This document shows positions 1 to 11,512 of a stretch of 64,000 nucleotides of DNA, piece by piece. The notes beneath the pieces are model-generated. The model was not told the DNA's origin and did no database searches. It was given only the letters and a program-made list of their open reading frames with translations. The number at the start of each line of letters is the position of its first letter. The first letter of the stretch is position 1. The position numbers were made by a program, and so were the translations under genes. The DNA is from Armigeres subalbatus (taxonomy: Eukaryota; Arthropoda; Insecta; Diptera; Culicidae): the NCBI RefSeq assembly GCF_024139115.2, contig NC_085141.1, forward strand, positions 393,066,632 to 393,130,631. Reading direction: 5' to 3'.

Positions 1-1
1 A

Positions 2-589
2 ATTAAATCCTTTAAATACCATTTTCGTCGTATCATGGGACATCGCTCCTTTTCAGTGGATCAATTGATGACAGTAGTTACGCAAATTGAATCAATCCTT
101 AATTCTCGACCACTTGCTCCTCTTTCTGACTCTCCTGAAGATGTTTCTGTATTGACTCCAGGACACTTCCTGATTGGAGAGCCCCTTCTCGCAATACCCG
201 AACCGGACTTGACCGATTTATCCGCTAACCGACTCACCCGCCTACAAGAGATGAAGCGGTCTGTTCAGCATTTCTGGCGCTGTTGGTCTCGTGACTACTT
301 GAGCCAGTTGCATCAACGCACCAAATGGAAACGTTCATCCGACAATATCACGAAAGGACAGCTCGTATTGTTGAAGCAAGATAACTGTCCCGCTTTAGGA
401 TGGCCTCTTGGACGGGTCGTCGAAACTATACATGGGCAAGATGGAAAGGTTCGAGTCGTGGTGATTAAAACAGCAGCTGGTCAATACAAACGAGCCATAA
501 CCGAAGTTTGCAGTCTGCCAGTCGACCCCGAAGCAGAGGAAGAAGTTCTACAGGACGTAGAAGAACAGGTGCCAGACGTTAATGGTTGA
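2..589 (+). CDS. BEL/Pao retrotransposon pol, C-terminal part (5' cut by window edge)
   Basis: The frame is open from the window edge to a stop at 589; the first in-frame ATG is at 35 but is probably internal, since the residues before it fit the family. Seen: an integrase C-terminal segment with ILNSRPL near residue 22, then the BEL/Pao C-terminal domain (DUF5641 type) with WKRSSDNITKGQLVLLK and WPLGRVVE. Known: in BEL/Pao elements this is the end of a gag-pol polyprotein whose integrase inserts the cDNA into the genome. The visible part has no stop or frameshift, unlike the minus-strand BEL copy at 57560-61700. A probable LTR follows within 30 bases, which fits the end of an element. Whether the whole element is intact cannot be seen. 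Confidence 0.85.
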   Translation: MKSFKYHFRRIMGHRSFSVDQLMTVVTQIESILNSRPLAPLSDSPEDVSVLTPGHFLIGEPLLAIPEPDLTDLSANRLTRLQEMKRSVQHFWRCWSRDYLSQLHQRTKWKRSSDNITKGQLVLLKQDNCPALGWPLGRVVETIHGQDGKVRVVVIKTAAGQYKRAITEVCSLPVDPEAEEEVLQDVEEQVPDVNG

Positions 590-615
590 ACCTAACGGTT
601 TCAACGGGGCCGGTA

Positions 616-815
616 TGTTAAGAAACTTGAGAACAATATGTTTTGAATTAGATAATCTTCACCTGAATTATAAAACTACATTGATTTCAACCCTATGTGC
701 ATTTGCACACATTATTACTACAATTCTTACGTCTACTTCATGCACTGTATCCACTAATGCTTTGTACTACTCGATGTATGTGAGAAGAATCATGATCAAA
801 ATAAAATAAGTTAGT
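616..815 (+). repeat. Probable 3' LTR of the BEL/Pao element
   Basis: The segment begins TGTTAAG directly after a purine-rich stretch (ACGGGGCCGG) that could be the polypurine tract, 26 bases past the pol stop codon. It contains AAAATAAAATAAG near 798-810, a possible polyadenylation signal. The 3' boundary is uncertain because the other LTR lies outside the window and no target duplication can be matched. Confidence 0.45.
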
Positions 816-958
816 TACACAAGATTGTCGAAGGGAACGGACACACATTTTCTTGTATTGTCGGTGATTTTGCTGAATGATATCCGAAGGATCCATCTAT
901 CGTCCGTCGCGTATTTCGTTCCGTGGTATTCCGTAATCAGTTCCGGAGAAATTTCCTG

Positions 959-1523
959 TCGTTGTCGAGAACACCATTAACCTCGATGGTCCGGACTGCT
1001 GTGCGTATTATTGGCATGACCTGCGAAAAAATCCCGAGGTAAAACTAAGCCGAAATTTTGGAGGTGGTAGTCTCATGGTGTGGGCGGCATTCTCACGCAA
1101 AGGAAAAACGAATATTGCTACCATTTCCACCAGAATGAAGTCGGACAACTATATTGAACTACTGGACTGTATGTTGATACCGTTCACAGAGGATGTAATG
1201 GACAATGACTTCATTTTCCAGCAGGATAACGCTGCAATTCACGTGAGCAAGGTGTCCAAACAATGGTTTTCGGAGCACGACATAACCCTTTTGGAGTGGC
1301 CAGCGCGGAGTCCGGATCTCAATCCCATTGAGAATCTTTAGGGAATCCTAGCCAGACGGGTTTACAGGGAGGACGGCAGTTTGGAACAGTTCGGGAGCTA
1401 CAAGTGGCTGTAAGGGAAGAATGGCAAAAAATTCCTTTGAAAATGTTACAAAACCTTGTCGATTCGATGCCAAAACGTATTTATGAAACAATTCTGAAAA
1501 ATGGTAAACAAACAAAGTACTGA
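959..1523 (+). pseudogene. Tc1/mariner transposase, 3' half, broken
   Basis: Translation shows the C-terminal half of a Tc1-type DDE transposase. The first catalytic Asp lies in INLDGPD (about 980), the second in FQQDNAAIH (about 1228) and the Glu in SPDLNPIENL (about 1332). I count 34 residues between the second Asp and the Glu, the DD34E spacing of Tc1. Breaks: the conserved Trp codon after IENL is TAG at 1339-1341, and a base is missing near 1391. After that shift, family-like sequence runs to TGA at 1521-1523. The N-terminal DNA-binding half was not found and no terminal inverted repeats were matched. Inference: an inactive 5'-truncated or eroded copy. Confidence 0.85.
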
Positions 1524-1539
1524 AGTTCATTTATTATTG

Positions 1540-2193
1540 TTAATATGAATTATAATCAATAAAAATAAAGTTGCGATTATATGAATTTCCACCCCTAAAA
1601 TGTTCTCCGAGTTTTCTCCACATATTGGTGTTATATGAGATTTTTCCAAACCTTTTGAACGAACGAGAAAGGCACCATCACCGCTAGGTGGATTAATCTG
1701 GGTTTTTTTTAATTTGACTCACACAATAAGCCTGGATGTAGTTGTGGCAGTACCGCCTGTAAGCTGTGACTCCGCTGTGACAGACAGTTTCGTGGAATTA
1801 TCACTTGGGTTCCGCACTCGCTGTGAGGCTCTCAAACCATTGATCATTGACAACTACGGGAAGCTTCTCGAACAAAACCCTCAAACCACTGGTATTTGAT
1901 GCGGGAGGTAAGCCCATTTTCGATTGACACCAATTATGCCAACGTCTTAAGACTCATATTTATAGTAGCTCTGTAACTTTTGATCTGACCATGATTGAAG
2001 CAAGAGATTCATGGAATACTAGACATCCTATGTTCGGAGGACAAACCTCCATTATTTGCAACCAAATACGAGCACGAGAAAAGCTCTCCTGAGAGCAATT
2101 AAATGCATATTATTCGGCAACTCGGCCGTACGAGGCCATCCAAAAATGACGTTCAGGAGGAGAATGGTCTAAGATTTTGAGACAGTACATACA
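1540..2193. other. Interval with no recognised gene
   Basis: AT-rich sequence. A motif near 1665-1700 (GAGAAAGGCACCATCACCGC) looks like a dispersed mosquito repeat fragment. The short open frame at 1714-1899 has no recognisable domain and is probably chance. Confidence 0.4.
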
Positions 2194-2201
2194 CTTAGTA
2201 T

Positions 2202-2897
2202 TAGGGTGGCTCAAATTAGTATTGGAAAAAACTTTTTTCAATTTTTTTCTCTTATTCGGCTTTATTTGATACCCTGATGCTCTAGACAAAATTTTAGCCA
2301 AATCAGTCAACGTTTGGGCGATGCTAAACTCATTGGAACTTTATATGCAAGAAACATACAAAAACAGTGATTTGCAGTTAGACGGCACAACTTACGGTGA
2401 AGAACAATAATACTAATCCAGATTGTAAAGAATTTAATACAGAATGTCATGCTGAAAACCCCGAAAAGATTAGTGTTTTCCCGGCGAAGTTATTAGCATT
2501 TCTCTGAAGTGGGGTTTGTGCAAATTTCGTTTTTATTATCTTTGAAAAGAAATTAATTAACCATTCACCCATACAACACTCCAGTAAAATGCTAATATCT
2601 TTGGCTAATAAAATCTAATTTTCTCGCGGTTTCCAGCATAACATTCTGTATTTAAATCTACAAGAACTGAATGAGTATCATAGTTCTTCATCGTAAATTG
2701 TGCCGTACAACTGCAAATCACTGTTTTTCGATGCTTCTGCATACATTTTTCCATATAAATTTTCAACGAGCTTAGCACCGCACAAACATTGACCAATTTA
2801 GCTGAAATTTTGTCCAGAGCATCAGGGTATCAAGTAGAATCAAATAAGAGGGTGGTCCATTGAAAAAAATTTAAAAGGTGTTTTTTGAGCCACCTTA
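2202..2897. mobile_element. Fold-back hAT-type MITE, copy A (696 bp)
   Basis: It starts TAGGGTGGCTC and ends GAGCCACCTTA. It is flanked by a perfect 8-bp target duplication, CTTAGTAT, at 2194-2201 and 2898-2905. The two halves are inverted copies of each other over roughly 300 bases, so the strand folds on itself. The TAGGG start fits the YARNG terminal rule of hAT transposons and the 8-bp duplication fits hAT. It does not encode a transposase. Two other copies lie at 43981-44433 and 54486-55196, each with its own 8-bp duplication. Confidence 0.85.
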
Positions 2898-2990
2898 CTT
2901 AGTATACATAAGAAAGTTACAAAGGGGGTTTGAAAAGTTTCAAAAAGAAATGTACATCATATTTGATTCATCCTTACAACTTTTCTTCTT

Positions 2991-3050
2991 TGCTTCTTCA
3001 GAGGTGAACCAGCTAAGGGCTGAAAGCCTCTTTAATAAAGAAGAAAAAAA
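2991..3050 (+). mobile_element. 60-bp retroelement 3' tail with poly-A
   Basis: This insert carries the motif GCTGAAAGCCTCTTTAATAA and ends in an A-run. It is flanked by a perfect 12-bp duplication, ACTTTTCTTCTT, at 2979-2990 and 3051-3062. That is the signature of a severely 5'-truncated LINE or SINE copy made by target-primed reverse transcription. A related tail lies at 39808-39862. Confidence 0.75.
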
Positions 3051-3062
3051 ACTTTTCTTCTT

Positions 3063-3758
3063 CAAGGGTTCGGTCAAGGAAATCAGATTAGCACCCAGCG
3101 TCGAAATAGACATGCATCATAGCTTGGTCCTGTCTCATTACTTATTCCCAGGAAATGAGAAAGCGGACTTATAGCTAAGGTGGGCGTTGTAGAAGGTGAT
3201 ATTCACGATAGGAGTTTCACCTTCGATGATTTTTTCGCAGTAGACCGTTAGAACATCTTGATCAGGTGGCAACAAAAATGGGCAAATCGGAAGGTTGATA
3301 GATGGCTTTTTTGCCAGTGCCCACAGGTGTCATAACGTTGATGGTTCATATAATGGAATATGGGACGAGACTTCATTTGAACCATGTGTCGTCTAATTTC
3401 CAAGCACTACACTATAGATGCACCTATTTTCAGAGTGGGTCTCTGGAATTGCAAGCTCTGTGTTTGCGGCGTAGCTTATCAGAATATTGACCATGTCGTG
3501 AAGAATCATGGCCCCAGTTCGGCGCTATCTGAACACCTCCGGGTCCGAGGAAAACGACCAAAGCCCATTAGGGTATTGTTGGCAGATCTCGATCTCGAAT
3601 ACATGTGCCTTGTCTACCAATTCCTAAAAGTTGCTAATGTTAGGCTGTCCAGTGTCCATTCAATGTTTGCCATTAATCTTTCTCGAATGTCTTCCTCTCG
3701 CTGTTGTCTTCCAAGAAAGCGTCCGTTTGTTACGGTACAGATGAAGCGTTGCCAATAA
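3063..3758 (+). pseudogene. Non-LTR retrotransposon (I/LOA-like) ORF2 C-terminus
   Basis: Seen: a degraded RNase H end with PGNEKAD near 3150, then a C-terminal region with KHYTIDAPIFRVGL, LCVCG and DLEYMCLVYQFLK between 3400 and 3640. Known: this C-terminal cysteine/histidine region after an RNase H domain is typical of I and LOA clade LINEs, which are common in mosquitoes. Several shifts and stops separate the RNase H remnant from the ORF at 3384-3758, so it is not functional. The 5' part is missing, and a 60-bp tail insertion sits at its upstream edge. Clade assignment is inference. Confidence 0.65.
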
Positions 3759-3759
3759 C

Positions 3760-6700
3760 TTCAACTGTGTTAGCATCAACATCATAACTACTAAAGCGCA
3801 TCAAATTCTTTTCCTACTGTACTATTGAATTTCCCAACCTGAACCAAACCTCAGTTCCTGAAAATTATTCTTATGTGTAAGACTCATAACCTGTATAAAA
3901 TCGAAATCTCCTCTATTTTGAAATACTGAAAACCTAATCATCAAAGCTATGATTTCTAATAAGTGTTAACAATTCTAAAAACAAAGCCAAACATATTGAA
4001 TTTTTGTTCACAAGCATTTTATTCCAATCGCAAAAGATCGTATCCTCTTGATGAAAAGAGAGTTGATTGATGATTTTATAGTATCATGTTATCGAGCCAC
4101 GCTATTTGCCGTGAGAAACAAAGTGTTTCTTCCATCAATTGCGTTCTCAACTTCATAGCAAAAAATAGAAATAAAATAAAACAAATTGCAACGTAACATG
4201 ATCATCAAGTAAAGATGAGTTTTTCTAACGCTGTCACCACCCGTGCAATGGCGCTCGCTGCCTGAACTGCATCTCTTGTGGGAGGTAGGCACCTTTAATG
4301 ATCTTTTCTGTGCACACACCGCCCGGTGGTGCCAACCCAAGCGGAGCTGATAACGATGGTGTTGATGGCCCAAACGCTGATGACGATGGCAGGAAGAAGT
4401 GCACCTGCCCCAGTTCCTGGCAATCGCATGTTGTGAGAGCAACATAAGTCTGCGCGTAATTTCATCTGAATGGGTACGTCGGGATGGCAGGTGGGTGGAC
4501 TCTTTACAGACAGAAATTGTAGGGAGTAAAATGAGTTGAGTTTTGTGCGAGTGCATGTTAGAGAAAATAATGGGAAATGTTGCTATTAATTAACTTTTTT
4601 TTTTAAACAGTGAACTGAAACAAGGAACTGCTTGCGATTAGCAGAGGGTAGTGGCGTTTTCCGGTAAATGTTTTATCTACTTACATCGACAAAAAAGCTA
4701 CAGTTTTAATATGTAGTAGAAAACGAGATGTCCGATGCAAAGGGTGTTTTACGGTTTTCATTTCTAAATGAATAACGATGCAACATATGTATTACAAGTG
4801 CAATTTGCCGTGTCCTTAGAATAGCAATTTTCTGAAATGGTACAAGTTTTAAACAAAACAAACCCTGGATGAATCAATGCATGTTTCACACTGAAAATAT
4901 ATCTAGAAAAATGGTGCGTTGAAAAAAAGAGTTATAGTTCGTTGGTTCTGGCAAAAGTTTTCAAGTAGTACAATGAAATTATGCGGATGGAGTTCTGCAA
5001 ATGGCAAGTAGAAAAATGAATAGCAGAGAATAAGTTGCAACGGAACAATACATTTTCCATTTCCATAGTTTCACAGTTCGCATACATTCAGTTCCTTTCA
5101 TCGCGAAAAAAATACGTTGAAAGCTGATTGAAAGTTGGCAATTTCATGGCTCTTGTAATGATATTTGACCGCCATTCAACTTCACGTTCGTTGTTATCGA
5201 CGTGGAACCTGCGCCTTCCGTACCGTATTGTGTCCGCTTTTTACGATCATATTTCACCGACGACCGTGTTCTTTCTCTGCTAACATAATATGCATTCCAT
5301 TTTCGATGCAACAAATTCCACCGTAGTACCATGGAGAGCAGTATTTTGATTGCTCTCGGAGACACGGGAGGAATTCTGCAATAACTAGTTGATGAACATC
5401 CTTCTAGCGCCCTAGTGGTGATCCAGAGCTGTATGCACTAGCTACACATAATTGAAAAGGACAAGTTGTTCTCAACATAAGATTATTTAATTTGGCCAGT
5501 ATAATCACTCAATAAAATATTTGCGATTACTTTTCATATTTAATATAAATGTAGCTCGTAACTTGGAATTCTGCAGTGACAAAATAAATTTCCAAAATTC
5601 AAAAACTAACTTTCAATAAAACAAATGTCCTCTAATATTGGATTGCTCCTACTAAAACTAAATTTCGCCAGCTCTTGCAACAACCGATTGTGATATAATT
5701 TTCGGAGAATGTGCTTCTAATTAACATGCACATGCCTAGAGATATGCTAGGCACGTCAAACTGCTCAATTTTTAATTTTATTGTGTATTTGAATATTGAG
5801 CTTGATCGCTTACTGAACATGACACTTACTTTTGTATGCCAATTTTTCTTCAAGGAAATCATTTTGTGCATAGTCTCTTTTTTAAATTGAAAACGGCTAA
5901 AGTTGCTTTTATAAATATCATTTACTTATTTCGTGCCACTTTTTTGACTGATGAATTGATCCTACAACCGGTCCTGGAGGAAAATGCGACGCTACTCTTT
6001 GGCTTCCACTAATAGTTCTTCTTGGTTGACCCCTGATTGCGTGTGCATACGAGTGCGCTGGTCTATTTTATTCGTTTTTATTGTTTGAATATTTTCCGAG
6101 CCAACCCATCTAGAAAAGCATTCGTTGTCCTCTGCTTCTTTTTTTCCTGCATCGGTTATATTTGACAGCTATTATATATTCTGATGCTGCTACTGCATGG
6201 CTGTTTTGTCCGCCAGATAGATGACCGGATCACATTGGAGCTGGCCAATGCTGCTCGTTTGCTCCGGTCGTCGTCGGTCAGTCCGTGGCCACCCGGTATC
6301 CGGTTTTAATTTTACGGTCATATGACTCTTTCAACTGATTTGTCACTTCTGCAGCTTGCCATTTCCCTTCCCGGGTACTCATGTGCAACTCGTTGTTGGT
6401 TCCCGAATAAGCGAGAACCGTTGTGGGTAGTGCAGTGGAAGGTACCTACTGGCGGTATACCGACAATTGCTCACATGAGTCACTCAGTAATTTTGTTCAT
6501 GGAGCCGAGTCGAGATTTGATGGCGAAGTCTGGAAAACATCGTAAAAGTTTATTTTATGATAATTGAATGATGCTCATAAAGCGTGAGTGTCTTCTTATG
6601 TGGTGCGCTCGTATGTATGATGTTCTGTTAAGATGGAACAGTTACTGTTCAATTAAGTTAAAATTTTAGAGCAGTATTAACATTCGTAGCTTTACGATAT

Positions 6701-7954
6701 GTTTCGACGATTCGATACTAAAGACAATTATGCTCTTTTGAAATAGAAATGACCATAACCGCGCAAATGAATAAAGGGGGAAGTTAAACCTAAATGCCAA
6801 TCAAAGTTAATAATTCTTGGCGATATTCGGCTGCGGTTAGCTTTACCGTAACTTTGGTTAGGTTTTATGTACTTATTTTCTTTTCTTGAATTTCGGTTAA
6901 CTTATTTCGAACAATTATTTTTTTCCGCTTGATTAGAATTAGTTCAGTTCAATTGATTGTATAGCTGATTTTGCGGATACAAACAAATCCGAAGGAAACG
7001 CAAAACAGGAGTAATCGTTATTCAAATTTGAACATCCACAAACGACTCTACATTCTTGCTGAAACTAGACCTACCTTTCAAATAAGTGGTCTTCCCAGCG
7101 CTCCCAACTGCCAGGCTTCCTATTTAAATGCATACCCAATACGCTAGGATAACGGAATGAACGTTGTCATCAGAGGAAAAGAAGAATCATAGAAATTTAA
7201 CATGGCAAGATAGGATTGTAATACTGTAACTGTAATTTAAAATAATAAAAAAACTATCTTTAATTTTTTGAAAATGCTTTTTTACACGCGTTTAGAAATT
7301 CAACCACCATCAGAACTAGTTCCTTCTCCGGGATCCATTCAAGAAATAACTTAATTTAATTTAAGCACACACTGGACAGCATAGAAATACAAAATACAAA
7401 ATAGTTTTTTTGTGTGCTCATGTTCCATGGAACATGTTCCTTTTAAGGGATTTACAAATAAAATAAAAAATATTCAATAAGGGGAGACTGTTCCCCTGTA
7501 TTGTCAGTAGAATACTTCCGCAGCACTACTAATTTGAACGTAGGCATTCCAAGGTTGTGGTTTTCGGAGTTTCCGAGCCATATTGTGTTTTGATTACGTC
7601 ATATTGTGTTTGAATTGATTTGTTAGCTGCAGGAGATATCAGTAAAATATTTTTAGCGTGTATTGAGAAATTGAACAATAAGTTATCCTTGGCAGTCTAA
7701 TATCATAAATTTCCTGTATTGTATTTATATTTATTTAATGATATTGCACTTTATACATAGTATAAGAAATTTCCGACGCCGCACTGCTAACCGTTTTTGA
7801 TTAAATTGCTTCTAGAATTTTTAAAAATAGTTTCGTATGCTTCCCCGTGCAACTTTTTCGAATATCATCTTTATGCTTCTTCTTCTTCTTCATGCAACGT
7901 TTGTTCACCAAAAGCTTACGGTCTTGGCTATGTTGCATGCTACTTAGGTTAGGT
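3760..7954. other. 4.2 kb without recognised genes
   Basis: Mostly AT-rich. A more GC-balanced patch at 4200-4500 has open frames on both strands: plus 4298-4447, about 49 codons with an acidic stretch, and minus 4089-4556. Neither has a domain I recognise. A second GC-balanced patch at 5960-6570 is also unassigned. 7200-7330 resembles 29560-29740 and shares CCTTCTCCGGGATC, so it is a diverged dispersed repeat. This may be host intron or intergenic DNA. Confidence 0.4.
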
Positions 7955-8940
7955 CAAGGCTGCCCAACGTACGGCCCGTGGGACGGATGCGGCCCTCGGC
8001 TCCATTGTTTGTGGTCCGCGCGCCGTAGCAGAAAATACTTCATAACCGGCCCACAAGCTTCTCTATGTGGCTCGGGAAGCTTCTTTTTCATAATTTATTA
8101 TTAAATACTGTAGGATATTACTGGTTTTAAAAAATAAGGTCTGTTAATCGACTTCTTTACTTTTATTGTGTTCCAATAATTCCTTTTATTTGAATTTGAA
8201 ATAAAAAGCAATATTTTATATATTTTGAAATGGTTGCAATGCTGCATAGTAAGGGTATGCGATAACACACTTTTTCCTAACGAAACGAAACGAAACGAAA
8301 TTCAAAATGTCTATGTTGATTCGGATCGAATCGAAACGAAATACGGATTTACTTTCGAAACATCGAAACGAAACGAAATCAAGGTTTATTTGATTCGAAA
8401 TTTTTCGAAACGAAACGAAATTTCAATTTTTTTTCCGCGAAATTTTGATTAAATTGGTCTTACATTATGTACGCAATTCGGACACTATTTCGAAGTCAAA
8501 TAACTGTTTTACGACCAAAAGAATTATAATAACAGAAGAGGCAGTTTGTGATAAATCGCAACATTCTTGCCGCATATACCATTGGCGATAAGGCAATGAC
8601 CCAGCATTTATACCGCTTTCATATCAGAAAGTATAAAATATATAGAAATTGTGGGATTTTCATATACGGATTCAAATTTCGTTTAAAACCTTAGTTCACT
8701 TAAGAATAATGTAATTATGCTGAAGCATATTTCATATTGTCTTGTCAGCGTCGTTTTATGGTATCGAGCTAATTCAAAATCAAAAAACTAATGCTTAAAT
8801 TTATTTTTTTATTTAGTGGGATACTCAACTATGTATCCACATCTGCCAGGCGCATACACAGATAGAGCATTTATATTTGAAAAGGGCGTAACAGCCAAAA
8901 CTTATTCCTTCTTATTATTCGTCCACATATATATAGCATA

Positions 8941-9149
8941 CACACTTACCTCATTTCACCGTATTCGGTAAATTTTACCGAAATCTCAACAGCAGAACTG
9001 TTCGGTAATTTATTTTACAGATTTTTTGTAATTTTTTCCATTGCTCAATTGTCAAAATCACCGAAAATCAGTTAAATTATTTACCGACCAGTTCTGTTGT
9101 TGCGATTTCGGTAAAATTTTACCGAATTCGGCGATTTATTTTAAGTGTG
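8941..9149. mobile_element. 209-bp MITE with TA target duplication
   Basis: Terminal inverted repeats start CACACTTA and contain CGGTAAA-TTTTACCG motifs. TA lies on both sides (8939-8940, 9150-9151). The second copy of the host element (near 35135-35145) lacks this segment and shows a single TA at the matching position. TA duplication suggests Tc1/mariner-type mobilisation. Confidence 0.8.
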
Positions 9150-9974
9150 TACATTTGCTCACTAGAAGAATCTTGTGCACCTTTCTAAAATGCACAAAGA
9201 TATGTACTTCAGATTGAATTTTACAGACCCATAGTCTTATATACAATCAGTTCGACGAACTGAGCTATTGTCTGTGTGTCCTTGGCACATGAGAACAGTT
9301 GTTATGGTCAGTATGAGCTAAAAGCAATCATAAGTAAAGAACTTTCTGCAATTTTAATAATCTTTCAACCTGTTCTGGATTTTTTTTTTGCAATTTCCAT
9401 GCGAAGATCTGGAAATGCCCACAAATCTTCAATGTTCCTTACATATTGTGGAAATATTCGAAGAAGAGCTCAGCTTGATGAACTGTACACATCGTAATTG
9501 CTAATAATTATTGTCCGGAAAACAGCAAAATATGCACAGCTCACCAATTGAATAATATTCTTGGAATACAAAAAAGTTATTCTTATTGTATACTTGCTTC
9601 GGAGTGTCCAAAATATGACCAATAACGATGATGGTCACGTCCTTACAGTCAATTTAGGATTAGAAGAGGAAAATTAGTTTAACACTCATTGTTATAAAAC
9701 AGCAGTTCTTAACCTTTTTCTTGAGAGGTACCCTTCGAACTTTTGCATTAATTGAGGTACCCCCTATGATTCTTTTGCTGTAAATGAAAATAATCGTAGC
9801 GCTTAAAGTATATAAAAAATTGACCTGGAATCTAACGGAATATATGGCTCTTCATAAACTTTTTCTGAAATTTTCATTTTTTTTTTAATTCCCAATTAAA
9901 AGTAAGTTCTTACATCAAGGGACTTACTGTACGAAATGTTTTGACTATTGAAAGCTTCAGAGCATATTGAAAAT

Positions 9975-10319
9975 AGGCTTTCGAGCCTCTTGAAAGGAGG
10001 CTTCCGAGCCTCTTGAAAGGAGGCTTCCGAGCCTCTTGAAAGGAGGCTTCCGAGCCTCTTGAAAGGAGGCTTCCGAGCCTCTTGAAAGGAGGCTTCCGAG
10101 CCTCTTGAAAGGAGGCTTCCGAGCCTCTTGAAAGGAGGCTTCCTGAGCCTCTTGAAAGGAGGCTTCCGAGCCTCTTGAAAGGAGGCTTCCGAGCCTCTTG
10201 AAAGGAGGCTTCCGAGCCTCTTGAAAGGAGGCTTCCGAGCCTCTTGAAAGGAGGCTTCCGAGCCTCTTGAAATGAGGCTTCCGAGCCTCTTGAAAGGAGG
10301 CTTCCGAGCCCCTTGAAAA
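9975..10319. repeat. Minisatellite, 23-bp unit, about 15 copies
   Basis: The tandem unit is AGGCTTCCGAGCCTC then TTGAAAGG (23 bp). Copies are nearly identical, with one 24-bp variant near 10141 and degenerate copies continuing to about 10570. Because 23 is not a multiple of three, the minus strand stays open with a 23-residue protein period (138-aa and 204-aa frames). I read these frames as repeat shadows. Confidence 0.9.
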
Positions 10320-11512
10320 GATCCAAGGCTTTTAAAAGAAGCAGAAATAAAAGGAAATTTCAAGAAAAACAGCTTGGTTTCCGGTCCTCTTAAAAGAAAG
10401 TTTTTTAACATCTTATAATAATGTTTCCGGGTCACTTGAAAGGTGGCTTCCGAACTGCTTGGAAGGAGGCCTCCGAGAAGCGCAGAAGGATGCTTCCAAT
10501 TCTCTTGCAACGAAGCAACTGAGCTTTTCGGGAAGAAGTCTTCATGTCTTTCAAATGGAGGCTTTCGAATCTATAGACTCTAGATTTTAGTTAAGAATCA
10601 TATTCTTAACATATTATTCAACATTCTGTTTTGACCCGGTAGATTGCATAGAAGATTTTTTTAATTTGTTCCTTCGAGGTTTTGCCCTTTTGATCTTTTG
10701 TCCCACATCTCTTCATCCATTGTACTGGTTGTGGAGGACAGGATTCAATAGGCCATGATTTACTGATCGCCATGCACAGGATAAAGGAGGTATTTTGGAC
10801 CACCAGTTCGACGGCTCATATTTTGGACCACTGAGTATTATGTACAAGACAAAGCTTCTACAATACGATCGATTCTGCACTAAATAATTCTGTGCTCTTT
10901 AATGCAGACATTATTTTTATCACTTCGCGTTCTCCCACACTAGCTGGCGTGATCAGCACCAACAAGATCGATTGTACACTGGTTGAACAAATTTCTGCTA
11001 AGCGAGGGAGATTTTTTTCGCTTCGCGTTCTCCCGGACTAGCTGCCGTCCCATGACCAGCAGCAACACGATCGAATCCGCATAATTGTACAAATAGTAAA
11101 AAATATCACAAAATATAAATTCGAAGCTTGGAAACACTTAAGACGTTTTATAGAAGCAAACTACATACGTATTTGTCGACTAAGAATGGGGTTATGTAGT
11201 AAGCGTTAATAGAATAAACTGTATAACCAAAAGTTTTGAAAACAACTTAACGATTTTGTTCAGCGGCGCAGCCAAAATTTTTGATAAAATAAAGAATGGT
11301 TTAAGCTAAATTTGTTTCGAAGTTCCGCGGAATTCCGTTAAATTTCGTTAGAAGCTAGTTTTTTTCTAGCGAAATTTTTGTAATTTTACGAAACGAAACG
11401 AAATCAAGAAATGCGATTTCGCCATGCTAAAATTCCGCGAAATTCCGCGGAATTTCGTTTTGAACCGCCTGAAACGAAATTTTTCGAAATACCGCATATG
11501 CTTACTGCATAG

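Larger units (their letters stand above)
8250..11504 (-). mobile_element. Non-coding hAT-like element with CGAAA arrays, copy 1
   Basis: Ends: TAAGGGTATGCG on the left and CGCATATGCTTA on the right, an imperfect inverted repeat. It is flanked by a perfect 8-bp duplication CTGCATAG at 8242-8249 and 11505-11512. Arrays of CGAAAC/CGAAAT units fill both subterminal zones (8279-8437 and 11313-11495). No transposase is visible. A second copy lies in the opposite orientation at 30263-35839. Compared with that copy, this one has gained a TA MITE (8941-9149) and a block at about 9702-10850 containing a minisatellite. The shared core is about 2.1 kb. hAT affiliation is inferred from the 8-bp duplication and the TAAGG end. 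Confidence 0.8.

Noticed and set aside
8225..8452. 75-aa ORF rich in KRNE as a peptide gene
   Set aside because: It is a translation of the CGAAACGAAA subterminal array; the mirror array at 35558-35782 gives a similar shadow.
9896..10510. 204-aa and 138-aa repetitive proteins on the minus strand
   Set aside because: Exact 23-residue period from a 23-bp tandem repeat; two overlapping frames give the same pattern, so they are shadows.
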